64,000 nucleotides of DNA from Tranquillimonas rosea (lineage in GTDB: Bacteria > Pseudomonadota > Alphaproteobacteria > Rhodobacterales > Rhodobacteraceae). Location of the stretch: assembly GCF_900111315.1 (NCBI RefSeq), contig NZ_FOGU01000004.1:248001-312000 (forward strand). Reading direction: 5' to 3'. The translations under genes and the position numbers were made by a program. Below the pieces are notes generated by a model. The model did no database searches. It saw only the letters and a program-made list of their open reading frames with translations, and was not told the origin of the DNA. Positions 44,376 through 52,010 of the stretch are shown piece by piece (within the stretch, counting starts at the first letter, position 1; each line of letters starts with the position of its first letter).

Positions 44376-44483
44376 ACGAACCGCTCGCTCGCGGACCTCA
44401 GGGGAAAACTTGTTCGTCGTCTTGCTCATGATGGCTCCAGTCTACTCAAGAGTTGGAGCCTCCGGCAAACCCGGGGCGGTTCA
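44376..44483 (-). mobile_element. IS3-family left-end remnant with start of orfA
   Basis: Minus-strand ATG 44429 begins MSKTTNKFSPEVRERAVR, the N-terminus of IS3-family OrfA, then breaks off at 44376. Upstream of it, reading from 44483, TGAACCGCCCCGGGTTTGCC looks like the terminal inverted repeat of Rhodobacterales IS3 elements. The rest of the IS is missing. Confidence 0.65.
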
Positions 44484-44485
44484 AG

Positions 44486-44758
44486 ATGACGGCTGACGCT
44501 CGCCTTGCCGCTCTGGGGGCCGAACTGGCCGCGATGCCGTGTCCCGCTCCCGCGAAGCAGAAGCGCACGGCGGTAAGAACTCACAGTATCGCGGTTCCCC
44601 TTCGACTGAAGAGCACCAACGGACCACTGTCATTCATCAGCACTTCGACAGTCTTCGGGACCGCTGTCGATGTCACCTTGTCTGAAGTGACGATCGAGGC
44701 ATTCTATCCGGCTGACGATGAAACAGTCGCCGCGATGGCCAGCTTGGATCTTGCGTAA
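44486..44758 (+). pseudogene. C-terminal fragment, possibly of an XRE/MmyB-type regulator
   Basis: An open frame of 90 codons from ATG 44486. The last 50 residues (PLSFISTSTVFGTAVDVTL, then EAFYPADDETVAAM) resemble the C-terminal ligand-binding-like part of MmyB-type XRE regulators as I remember them. No HTH is present, and the IS3 terminal repeat ends two bases upstream, so the 5' part was probably lost by the insertion. The family call is tentative. Confidence 0.4.
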
Positions 44759-44914
44759 ACCCGCGCAGCGAACGGCCGGGACACCGCACTGCGGGCACTC
44801 GCCCGCGAGTAATGCAACGTCGTGGGAGAACGGCCGGTCTGGTGAAGCCAGCCGGCAGCGATGGGAGTCTGGGTAACGTCCGGAGTGGGCCGAGCCGGCC
44901 TAAACCCTCGACCT

Positions 44915-45526
44915 TCAGCGGCGCCCCTCGAAACGTGGGTTGAGGTGGACGTGTAGAAACGCTTCGAGCAATAGGGTCATGGCATCGCCATGTTGATCCG
45001 GAATTCGAATGTTCGCTCGCCCGATGTTCTGAAATATCCAATCACCTACTTGCTCTTCAGCGCCATCGAACCCAAAATCGTTTCTATTAGTCCAGATATC
45101 CCTCGCAAAAGTGCTTCCTGCTCGCCTCGTGCCGTAGTGTTGACTGGTAAACCGTGGAGAGTACCCGGTTTGACCAATTCTTAGCCACTCCTGATCTCGA
45201 AAGAACAGGTACACTCCGCGTTCATGTCGTAAGGGGCCTGGTCGCGTATGTGGGGCAGCTTTGAATTGAAGTGGAATTGGCGCAGGCACGACCCCATGCA
45301 CCCCATGGATCTCAAGGAACCGATCCAAAAGTTCTCGAAGCTGTTGTTCTATTGCGTCTCCTCCTGAAATAAGTCCAGCATTTCTATCATGGCATGCGTT
45401 TTGCCGCGTATGCAACCACCCAGAGGCGCGATGCTTGACCCGGCTCACCAAGTTTCTTCCATTTGAGAAGCTGAACACATACGGCCGCTCCGACAAAGCC
45501 GCGTTGCAGCATCCGAGAGCCACCAC
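44915..45526 (-). CDS. GIY-YIG nuclease-like protein
   Basis: The last 145 residues form a GIY-YIG-like domain: RGVYLFFRDQEWLRIGQTG supplies the two-strand core, then RFTSQHY and ARDI, LLLEAFLHVHLNPRFEG with the acidic residue near the end. The start is unclear. The frame is open to 45526, but a strong AGGAGGAG ends six bases before an ATA codon at 45352, suggesting the original ATG was mutated or a rare start is used. It is divergent from the HNH gene and AT-richer than the core. It could be a repair or defence nuclease. Confidence 0.55.
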   Translation of the reverse strand: MVALGCCNAALSERPYVFSFSNGRNLVSRVKHRASGWLHTRQNACHDRNAGLISGGDAIEQQLRELLDRFLEIHGVHGVVPAPIPLQFKAAPHTRPGPLRHERGVYLFFRDQEWLRIGQTGYSPRFTSQHYGTRRAGSTFARDIWTNRNDFGFDGAEEQVGDWIFQNIGRANIRIPDQHGDAMTLLLEAFLHVHLNPRFEGRR

Positions 45527-45544
45527 AATGTCGGCTGTGGGCCG
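45506..45544. repeat. 39-bp direct repeat, copy 1
   Basis: GCAGCAT, then 13 diverged bases, then CAATGTCGGCTGTGGGCCG (exact 19-mer at 45526-45544). A second copy with the same spacing is at 46740-46778, on the other side of the HNH gene. Similar sequences recur between Rhodobacterales genes (recollection). Confidence 0.6.
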
Positions 45545-45670
45545 CCTTTCCCTTTAGGATAGTGGTGCCACAGGTAGTGTGATACCGTCATACTCTTGGA
45601 GCCATTCTCGCGATGGCTATCCAAGTCTGTAAGACTAAGGGAGAAAATCAATGGAGCAAAATAGGTTTCG

Positions 45671-46696
45671 ATGAAGGTCTACATCGCAAATTTCGGTCGT
45701 CAGAACTACGAGTGGCCGGTATGTCGGGAGCGTGGAACAGTCGCAACCATGAATGCTCTCGACGCCCAGAGGTATTGGCAAGCGAATGACCGCGAGGGTT
45801 ATGTGTCAAGCCGGATGGCTAACGATACCACTGCGACAGGAAAGAAACCGACGAAGGCGACAGCCTCACGCTGGTTCAACTTGATGACCACTGTCGCAGA
45901 GACTTCGGGCGATGTTTGGGTTCACAAGGACGGAGACGAACTTTGGTGGACTACATCCAAGAATGACGCGCCTTCCTTCGAATCGAAGAAAGAACCCATC
46001 GCACGCGGGCGCGAAGTCGTGATTTGCCACAAGCCCTGTGAGCCTTGGTCGAACCAGTCGAAGAAAGGCATTCCACTGAAGTGGAATGAACTTCACCCCA
46101 AGGCGAAAGACTTCTTGTCTACCGAAGCGACGCTACAATCTCTCAGCCCCTCGTATCGTGACTACACATTGGCGCTGATCGGCGGAGACGACCTTAGCGG
46201 ATGGCACTCCAGTCCCCTTTGGTCGAAACGCAACGAAAGCGCCAAGAAGGGCTATGCCCCGATCAAGTATGGGTCGCAGGCAGACAAGATCGCATACCAA
46301 CGGGCTTCGGAAATCTTCGATGCTGCTGGCGCTGCCGAGCGTATGGCCCACACTGCGGTTAACACGGCGAATTCAGCAAACGGTCAAAAGGTCGAACGTG
46401 TCTTGAAGAAGAAGGACCTCCGGTTCGCCTCGGCAGTAGCTCTTCAGGACTACATCAAGGAACTCATGGAAGCGCAGGAATACTGCTGCGAACTGACGGG
46501 CCTTACGCTGGAGTTGGACGAAGCAAACGGCGATTCTGCGATGTTCGCTTCCTTGGACCGCATCGATAGCAGCGGACACTATGAGCCCGGCAATCTTCAG
46601 GTTGTCTGCCGTTTCGCAAATTTCTGGAAGGGCGCATCTGATGACGTCGAATTCCGGCGTTTGATCGAGGTTCTTCAAGCATCTGCGCGCATGTAG
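45671..46696 (+). CDS. HNH endonuclease with unidentified N-terminal domain
   Basis: A 341-residue protein. The C-terminus is an HNH-type nuclease: CCELTGL (about residue 272), ASLDRIDSSGHYEPGNLQVVC and RFANFWKG. The N-terminal 200 residues (MKVYIANFGRQNYEW, then VWVHKDGDELWWTTS and GREVVICHKPCEPW) look like a small beta domain comparable with EVE/PUA modified-base readers, but I cannot confirm that. If correct, it would be a modification-dependent restriction enzyme. G+C is lower than the core (32/60 in 45841-45900). It stands alone between two copies of a direct repeat. Confidence 0.65.
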   Translation: MKVYIANFGRQNYEWPVCRERGTVATMNALDAQRYWQANDREGYVSSRMANDTTATGKKPTKATASRWFNLMTTVAETSGDVWVHKDGDELWWTTSKNDAPSFESKKEPIARGREVVICHKPCEPWSNQSKKGIPLKWNELHPKAKDFLSTEATLQSLSPSYRDYTLALIGGDDLSGWHSSPLWSKRNESAKKGYAPIKYGSQADKIAYQRASEIFDAAGAAERMAHTAVNTANSANGQKVERVLKKKDLRFASAVALQDYIKELMEAQEYCCELTGLTLELDEANGDSAMFASLDRIDSSGHYEPGNLQVVCRFANFWKGASDDVEFRRLIEVLQASARM

Positions 46697-46739
46697 TTGG
46701 CGCTTAGCCGAGCGGAGGTCCGCAGTGCAGGACGCGAGC

Positions 46740-46778
46740 GCAGCATTTTGGATTGCGCTCAATGTCGGCTGTGGGCCG
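46740..46778. repeat. 39-bp direct repeat, copy 2
   Basis: Same GCAGCAT-N13-CAATGTCGGCTGTGGGCCG arrangement as at 45506-45544, with the 19-mer exact at 46760-46778. It begins 43 bp after the HNH stop. The pair frames the HNH gene, so recombination between them could gain or lose it. Confidence 0.6.
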
Positions 46779-47222
46779 ATCGCTCCCTCAAAGTTTTGAT
46801 ACCTTTCGATGCTTAGAGTAGCGTTGTCACAGCGCGTCCCATGCCTTTTTTCAACTCGGTACATGGCCAAGGCGAAGCTGCGGAAAACCGCGTAGTCTCG
46901 AGTCGTCAGTCGATATCCTCGGAAGCGTCTAATGGCGCGCCTGGTCCTGTTCCGCGGGACCGGGCGGCCGGACTGAACGTATCTTTCTCAGGAAATCTTG
47001 CGGAATAGGCTTCGCCCTCGACAGCTTCGGCCAATGTCCCTTGCATCCGAAGGCGCAGACAGCGCGGCAACCCGACGAAAGGAAACGCATATTCCCCCGG
47101 CCTCTGTCTCGCGCCCTCTCTCTGAACAGGCGCCAGACACCGCAGCGGGCAATGAACACGGACCTCCGACCCATCCTGACCCCCGGGACGAAACCCGGGA
47201 CCACGAAACCAAAGGAGGATCC
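46779..47222. other. Intergenic accessory DNA without a supported gene
   Basis: No frame here has both a ribosome site and protein-like composition. The right end carries AAAGGAGGATCC (47211-47222), a very strong ribosome site for the small ORF at 47223. Confidence 0.45.
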
Positions 47223-47279
47223 ATGTTTCACACGAAATTAAATCAAGGCGCGGAGAGTCGCGTCATTCCGACCGGATAA
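47223..47279 (+). CDS. Small leader-like ORF coupled to next gene
   Basis: An 18-codon ORF (MFHTKLNQGAESRVIPTG) directly behind AAAGGAGGATCC, ending TAA at 47277-47279; the next ORF's ATG starts at the very next base. The strong ribosome site belongs to this small ORF, so the following gene is probably translated by reinitiation. Function unknown. Confidence 0.45.
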   Translation: MFHTKLNQGAESRVIPTG

Positions 47280-47618
47280 ATGGCGCTGCGGGCGTTTCTA
47301 TCCGGGCACGACGAAGCGCTCAGCCATGCGGCCGTCCTGCTGGCGGGGCGGCGCGGTGCGCGGCTGGTCAATGCCATTCGCGAGGGCCTCGACCAGCCTG
47401 GTCGGATGACGCGCCGTGTGCAACGCCTGCTCGCCGAGCTGCGTAGTGTGCTGTTCCTGGATCATGTTCACGATGAGGAATGGAACGACGCTGGCTGCTT
47501 CGCGATGCTGGAGCCGAACGATCCCATCGTGCCGGAGATCTGCCTGCTCGCCGATGGTCTGGACGATGCACTGAGCGCGGCGGGGGTCGTCCCAGTCTCA
47601 GACGAGCGCGCAGCATAA
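47280..47618 (+). CDS. Hypothetical protein
   Basis: A 112-residue soluble protein rich in Arg, Ala and Leu at the N-terminus (ALSHAAVLLAGRRGARLVNA) and acidic toward the end (FLDHVHDEEWNDAGCFAMLE). It has no recognisable domain or membrane segment. It lacks its own ribosome site and probably depends on translation of the 18-codon ORF that ends immediately upstream. It lies in the accessory island with other unknown genes. Confidence 0.5.
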   Translation: MALRAFLSGHDEALSHAAVLLAGRRGARLVNAIREGLDQPGRMTRRVQRLLAELRSVLFLDHVHDEEWNDAGCFAMLEPNDPIVPEICLLADGLDDALSAAGVVPVSDERAA

Positions 47619-47887
47619 GATCGCCCACCGCACCGCCGCGAATTGCGCCCGGCGGTGCGGGCAAGAAACGGAAAAGAAAATCACGTGACCGGCAGATTTC
47701 TTCTTCCTCGTCCAGAAGAACGACCAATTTCGTTGTTGCCGGCACCGAAGACCAGCCTTTGCGCTAATCCGCGCTCATCCGAAAGAACCCTGCTGCCCCC
47801 GACCCATCTCCCGCGATGCACGGACCATGAAGCCGAAGAATAGGCACCACAGCACCGTTTCCGCCACTGCATGAAAGGGAGATCATC

Positions 47888-48547
47888 ATGCTCAACACGA
47901 ACACCCTCGACACCGCGGAGGCGCGTCTCGGCGCCGCCTACGCGGCGGAGCAGCACCTCCGCCGTCACGGCGCGAGTCTCTGCGACCTGCTCGACGCGCT
48001 CGACGATCCAAGCGGGTTCGCCGCGCTCTGCGACCTGCACGGCGCCTTCGGGCAGCCGATACCGGATGCCGATGCCGTCGAGGGCGCGCTGCAGGACATC
48101 CAGCGCGTCCTGGCCGACCAGACGCCATCGTCGCTCGATCGGATCGGTCATGAACGCGGTCTGCCGGCTTCCGACATGACGCGCTGGCATGACGCGCGCG
48201 TCAGCGAGTTCCTCGTGCGGTTCCGTCATGCCGACCGAAGCCGCGGCACGCTGTGCCCTTCAGGCGGCGCGCAAGCGCCGCCTGAGCGTCTATCCCGATC
48301 GGTTCGGGATGGAGCAGGACATCTGCGACGTAACGCTCTGGCTCGTCGAAAAGTATGGCCTGTCTGGTGTCCGCGTTTACGTCGATCGGCACTACATCCA
48401 TGTCGGTCGGGAAATGGCCGGTGTCACTGTCATGACCGCGCCAAGGCACCCGGCGCAGCTGTCCGAGGCGGCGCATCGGGCGTTCCTCGCGCTCGGCTAC
48501 ACGATCGAAGATACGCGCGCAGATATTTACGGTCACCAGCACTGTGA
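47888..48547 (+). CDS. Hypothetical protein, C-terminal third doubtful
   Basis: From ATG 47888 (AAAGGGAGATC upstream) the first 113 residues look like a real helical, acidic protein (TAEARLGAAYAAEQHLRRHG, later SEFLVRFRHAD). After about 48228 the frame becomes Arg/Pro-rich and overlaps a better-looking gene in another frame, so the open reading to 48547 is probably a shadow. Either the true gene ended earlier and lost its stop by a frameshift, or the two genes overlap. No family recognised. Confidence 0.45.
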   Translation: MLNTNTLDTAEARLGAAYAAEQHLRRHGASLCDLLDALDDPSGFAALCDLHGAFGQPIPDADAVEGALQDIQRVLADQTPSSLDRIGHERGLPASDMTRWHDARVSEFLVRFRHADRSRGTLCPSGGAQAPPERLSRSVRDGAGHLRRNALARRKVWPVWCPRLRRSALHPCRSGNGRCHCHDRAKAPGAAVRGGASGVPRARLHDRRYARRYLRSPAL

Positions 48548-48629
48548 TGGCCATCATTCGAGGCATGAGGCACTGCGCGCATACGGGCGGATTGAATCAG
48601 CCATCAAGGCGGCGGCGGCGCCGGAGTGA
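48228..48629 (+). CDS. Hypothetical protein
   Basis: A 133-residue protein from ATG 48228 with normal composition: a basic helix (AARCALQAARKRRLSVYPDR), then DICDVTLWLVEKYGLSGVRVYVDRHY and a later AHRAFLALGYTIEDTRADIYG segment. An alternating alpha/beta look is seen, but no family is recognised. Its first 320 bases overlap the doubtful end of the preceding frame. Confidence 0.5.
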   Translation: MPTEAAARCALQAARKRRLSVYPDRFGMEQDICDVTLWLVEKYGLSGVRVYVDRHYIHVGREMAGVTVMTAPRHPAQLSEAAHRAFLALGYTIEDTRADIYGHQHCDGHHSRHEALRAYGRIESAIKAAAAPE

Positions 48630-48896
48630 CAGACAGCCGTTGACCGCCTCGACACTGGTGGTCGACGGCCATACCCGAATTGATGCATCGGGAATGGCAC
48701 CTGCTCGTGAAGCCCCCTTGCTACCCTTGGGGCCAATACAAGACGCTGCTGACTTGAACCGACGACGTATCGTCTTTCCGGGGCGGCAGACGGGCTATGC
48801 GATGGCGTGTGCGGCTGGTATCTATTTCAGTCAGAAGACTCCCGACGCCCATCAAGGCAAGCCATCCCGGAATTCACCGAACCGATCTTTCGGAAC

Positions 48897-50741
48897 ATGA
48901 CCCTTTTACCGATTTCCAATCCTCCGCCAGCGCCGCGAGAGACGGTATTCTCTTATCTTTCCCGCCTCGCCGCGACCTGGGACACAGACGTCGTCGAGAT
49001 CACAAACGACATGGGGACATCGTTCAAGCGGCTCCTCGCCCAGGACCCAGAGGCGTTCGACGCCCTCGCAGTGTGGGCCGACCTCGATCCAACACAGTTG
49101 GAAAACATGCTTTCCTGGACCGGAGTTCGGGCAGGGAACGTGCGGTTGATGTTTTGCGGAGAGATCTTCGTGTCCCGCGCGCTTCGCAATCCGGTGGTGC
49201 GAGCGTGTCCCGTCTGCCTGCGTGAAGACGCAATGCAATCGGACGGTCCGACAACCGCAGCCATGGTGATGCGCGGCGATTGGCAGATGCGGGAGGCCAA
49301 CGTCTGCCTGCGGCACAACCACCTGCTGGTAAAGCTCTGGACGTCCGATAACCCGAGGGAGCGATACGATATCGCATCGCGCCTGTCCGAGATCGGAAGC
49401 GCGATCCTTGCAGGCAGGCATGACCTGCCAGAGGTGGCGCCCACGCCCTATGACATCTGGCTCGACGGTCGTCTTCAGGATGGCCGGGACGACACCTGGT
49501 TCTCCGGGCGTTCGCTGTTTGCCGCAACCACGTTCTGCCGCCTTCTGGGCCAGACCATTCTTCACGACAAAGCTGCCGAGGATGATCTGCCTGCCGGCGC
49601 GCACCATGCCGCAGGCTTCGAGATCGCCAAACAGGGTGAGCATGCCGTGCGTGAAACCTTGGCAAGGATTGCGCGCGCCTGTGAAGCCGAACCCAGGAAA
49701 GCCTACGGGGCGCTGTTTTCGCGTCTCAATCATGAATACGTCGAAGAAAAAGGGTTCGGCCCCTACAGGCGTCTTCTACGGGACCTGATACTTGATCACT
49801 GGCCGATCGCTGGTGGAAAAGACCTTCTCGGGGAAGTTGTCGAAGAGCGCCGCCTGCACTCACTTACCACAGCATCACAAGAGACGGGCATTGGCCCCGG
49901 GGTCCTTGAACACTTCCTGGTCGAGGCCGGTGCGCTTTCCGACGATGATGACCGCCCCCAGCGTCGCCGCTTGTTCGATGCAAGGACATACGCCGATCTT
50001 CTATCAGAAATCCCGACCCTTGTCGGGTCGATCACCATGCGCGAGGCCATCGGCGCGACCAAAATGGAACTGGAAGCCTTCGAAAGGGAAAATATCCTGG
50101 TTCCGCGCACGCGGGTTGCCAAGGTGAAGAGTCCGTGGCGAATTCCTGATGGAGCCAAATTTGTCGCGGACCTTTACCAGGAGGCGTTGCCGGTTACGAA
50201 AAACGACAACCGCTGGGAGACCCTTCTGCTCGCCCGCAATCGGACCGGCCTGAGCTTGCGGTACCAGGTCGACGCCATTCACAGCAAACGCCTTGCCCTC
50301 GGGACGCGGGCCGGGGTGCGCGGCCTGCATGGACTTGTCGTCAGAAAATCTGATGTTGATAGTCTTCGCGCCTCGCAGTCCCGACAAAAGACCGTCGTCG
50401 AAAAAGGGCCGCCCGGGATGATGATCGCCGCAGAATTCGGCCGCTCCGTCGGGCTGCGCGATCATGGAAATTTCATCTCATTGATCGAAGCGGGCCACAC
50501 TCCGGCCGCTCAGCAAACGAACCCCAAGACAGGACGGCAGCAATACTGGCTGTCGGCCCGAGATATTGCGGTCTTCCATGAACGGTTCGTGACGCTGACG
50601 ACGCTGTCCGATGAGACGGGCCACCATCGCAACACCCTGAAGAGCCTGCTCAAGGCATCCCAAGTCGCCCGCTTCGCCCCAGGCGATCAGGATTTCGGGC
50701 CGGTCTTCTTGCGTGCCGAGGCGATCGCGGCGCTTGGGTAG
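48897..50741 (+). CDS. TniQ/TnsD-like target-site protein
   Basis: A 614-residue protein of the TniQ family, the target selectors of Tn7- and Tn5053-like transposons. The N-terminal domain starts RETVFSYLSRLAATWD, and the zinc-finger pattern is clear: RACPVCLRED (about residue 102) and ANVCLRHNHLL (about 136). The long C-terminus, with HTH-like stretches (TTASQETGIGPGVLEHFL, TLSDETGHHRNTLKSLL), makes it TnsD-like, the type that recognises a fixed attachment site. No TnsA, TnsB or TnsC gene precedes it. It ends about 210 bp from tRNA-Arg. Confidence 0.8.
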   Translation: MTLLPISNPPPAPRETVFSYLSRLAATWDTDVVEITNDMGTSFKRLLAQDPEAFDALAVWADLDPTQLENMLSWTGVRAGNVRLMFCGEIFVSRALRNPVVRACPVCLREDAMQSDGPTTAAMVMRGDWQMREANVCLRHNHLLVKLWTSDNPRERYDIASRLSEIGSAILAGRHDLPEVAPTPYDIWLDGRLQDGRDDTWFSGRSLFAATTFCRLLGQTILHDKAAEDDLPAGAHHAAGFEIAKQGEHAVRETLARIARACEAEPRKAYGALFSRLNHEYVEEKGFGPYRRLLRDLILDHWPIAGGKDLLGEVVEERRLHSLTTASQETGIGPGVLEHFLVEAGALSDDDDRPQRRRLFDARTYADLLSEIPTLVGSITMREAIGATKMELEAFERENILVPRTRVAKVKSPWRIPDGAKFVADLYQEALPVTKNDNRWETLLLARNRTGLSLRYQVDAIHSKRLALGTRAGVRGLHGLVVRKSDVDSLRASQSRQKTVVEKGPPGMMIAAEFGRSVGLRDHGNFISLIEAGHTPAAQQTNPKTGRQQYWLSARDIAVFHERFVTLTTLSDETGHHRNTLKSLLKASQVARFAPGDQDFGPVFLRAEAIAALG

Positions 50742-50889
50742 CGCCTCTCCGACGATCCGGTCAGCGAAGGTTCGATCATCACTCCGATGACTCCATAATT
50801 CCGCTGGCAACGGCAATCAGATGAAAAATACGTAATATCAATAACGTAAACGAATTCTTGCGAGTCTGAGAAAATTCTCTTGACACGGG

Positions 50890-50922
50890 TGCGCACGAAA
50901 AACCGCCATTTTGCGCACTCAT
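50890..50922. mobile_element. Candidate right end of the TniQ element
   Basis: Two copies of TGCGCAC lie 22 bp apart (50890-50896 and 50912-50918). Read on the minus strand from 50921 the sequence begins TGAGTGCGCAAAATGGCGG. Subterminal repeats at about 22-bp spacing fit TnsB-type binding sites. The outer edge would be some 30 bp from the 3' end of tRNA-Arg. No matching left end was found. Confidence 0.35.
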
Positions 50923-50949
50923 ATGCCCCCTTGGCAAGCGCGGCAAGCG

Positions 50950-51026
50950 TGGCGATCCCAGGAGGACTCGAACCCCCAACCTGCTGATTAGAAGTCAGCT
51001 GCTCTATCCGGTTGAGCTATGGGACC
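50950..51026 (-). tRNA. tRNA-Arg(UCU)
   Basis: The minus strand folds as a full tRNA: acceptor GGTCCCA pairs with TGGGATC, the D arm contains AGCTCAACCGGATAGAGC, the anticodon loop is CTTCTAA with anticodon TCT in a CTGA/TCAG-flanked stem, and the T arm has GGTTCGAGTCC. The discriminator is G and CCA is encoded (50950-50952). The 3' end faces the island, the usual side for site-specific insertions. Confidence 0.95.
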
Positions 51027-51141
51027 GGGCCTTGCGCCGCGGTCACGTTGTCGCGCGCACGGCCGCGAAAGGCAAGGTGCGCGGAACAACGGATCGGCGG
51101 GACGTGTTTTCGGGACAATCCACAGAGCAAGGAGCACTACC

Positions 51142-51693
51142 ATGTTCAAGCCTCTCGCCACCGCAGCTCTCGGCTTCGGGCTGGCCGCGACCGGCGCCAT
51201 CGCCCAGGACGACGGCGCCTCCACCGAAACCGCCGAGCAGGAGATGCGCTCGGTCGAGGCCTCGGTCAGCGATCGTGACGGCAACATGCTGGGCACCGCG
51301 TCGCTGCACGAGACCGCGTCGGGCGCCGTGACCGTCCAACTGGCGCTGGAAAACGTGCCGAGCGGCACCCATGGCGTTCACCTGCACGAGACCGGCGATT
51401 GCAGCGCGGACGACTTCACCTCGGCCGGCGGTCACGTTGCCGGCGATGCCGAGCACGGCGTGATGTCGGCCAACGGCCCGCATCCGGGCGATCTGCCGAA
51501 TGTCGTGGTCGGCGAAAACGGCATCGTCGATGTCGAATATTTCAACATGCGCCTCGATCTCGACGACCACATCCTCGACGACGACGGCGCCGCCTTCATC
51601 ATGCATGACGGCGAGGACGACTACATGAGCCAGCCGGCCGGCGATGCCGGCGACCGCATCGGCTGCGGCGTCTTCGAACAGACGGAGATGTAA
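51142..51693 (+). CDS. sodC: Cu-Zn superoxide dismutase (periplasmic)
   Basis: A 183-residue SodC with a signal peptide (MFKPLATAALGFGLAATGAIAQ). Metal ligands and signatures are present: GTHGVHLHETGDC, SAGGHVAGDAEHG, GPHPGDLPN, IMHDGEDDYMSQPAGDAG and RIGCGVF with the disulfide Cys. It detoxifies superoxide in the periplasm. ATG 51142 follows AAGGAG. It is markedly acidic. It is monocistronic, with its own terminator. Confidence 0.95.
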   Translation: MFKPLATAALGFGLAATGAIAQDDGASTETAEQEMRSVEASVSDRDGNMLGTASLHETASGAVTVQLALENVPSGTHGVHLHETGDCSADDFTSAGGHVAGDAEHGVMSANGPHPGDLPNVVVGENGIVDVEYFNMRLDLDDHILDDDGAAFIMHDGEDDYMSQPAGDAGDRIGCGVFEQTEM

Positions 51694-51721
51694 CGCCCAA
51701 CCGCAGACAGTGGCACAAGGA

Positions 51722-51745
51722 GGGGCGCCCGTCGGCGCCCCTTTT
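51722..51745 (+). terminator. sodC terminator
   Basis: GGGGCGCC (51722-51729), CGTC loop, GGCGCCCC (51734-51741) followed by TTTT and a T-rich tail, about 30 bp after the sodC stop. A standard rho-independent terminator. Confidence 0.85.
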
Positions 51746-52010
51746 CTGTTTGAACAGCCCAGACTGAAACTTATTCATTTCAGATTCATACGCGACAGTA
51801 TTGAAGCGTTGCATCAGGGCTCCGAAAGACTGATCGGGCGACAGTTGGGGTCATGTGCCCGGATCGGCACTGTCTCTCACCTGCGGCTCCGGCCCGGGCC
51901 GGACAGGACGACAATCGCGGCGTATACCAAAGCCCGCCCGGACACGGCTATACTGCCCGACGGACCCGGCCGGCGGGCGCGGGCCGGGTCGGGATGGCAG
52001 GGGGCGTCCT

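Noticed and set aside
42785-44377. A single 530-residue transposase
   Set aside because: The N-terminal 170 residues belong to a Mu/TnsB-type C-terminus and the rest to an IS5 transposase with its own start; the joint frame is accidental.
44673-45041. 122-codon minus-strand frame between regulator fragment and GIY-YIG gene
   Set aside because: Arg/Pro/Ser-rich with no ribosome site; overlaps the GIY-YIG 3' end in another frame.
45506-46778. Integron attC sites or CRISPR repeats around the HNH gene
   Set aside because: Only two direct copies exist, there are no regular spacers, and the repeats lack the attC inverted core structure. No CRISPR array was seen anywhere in the window.
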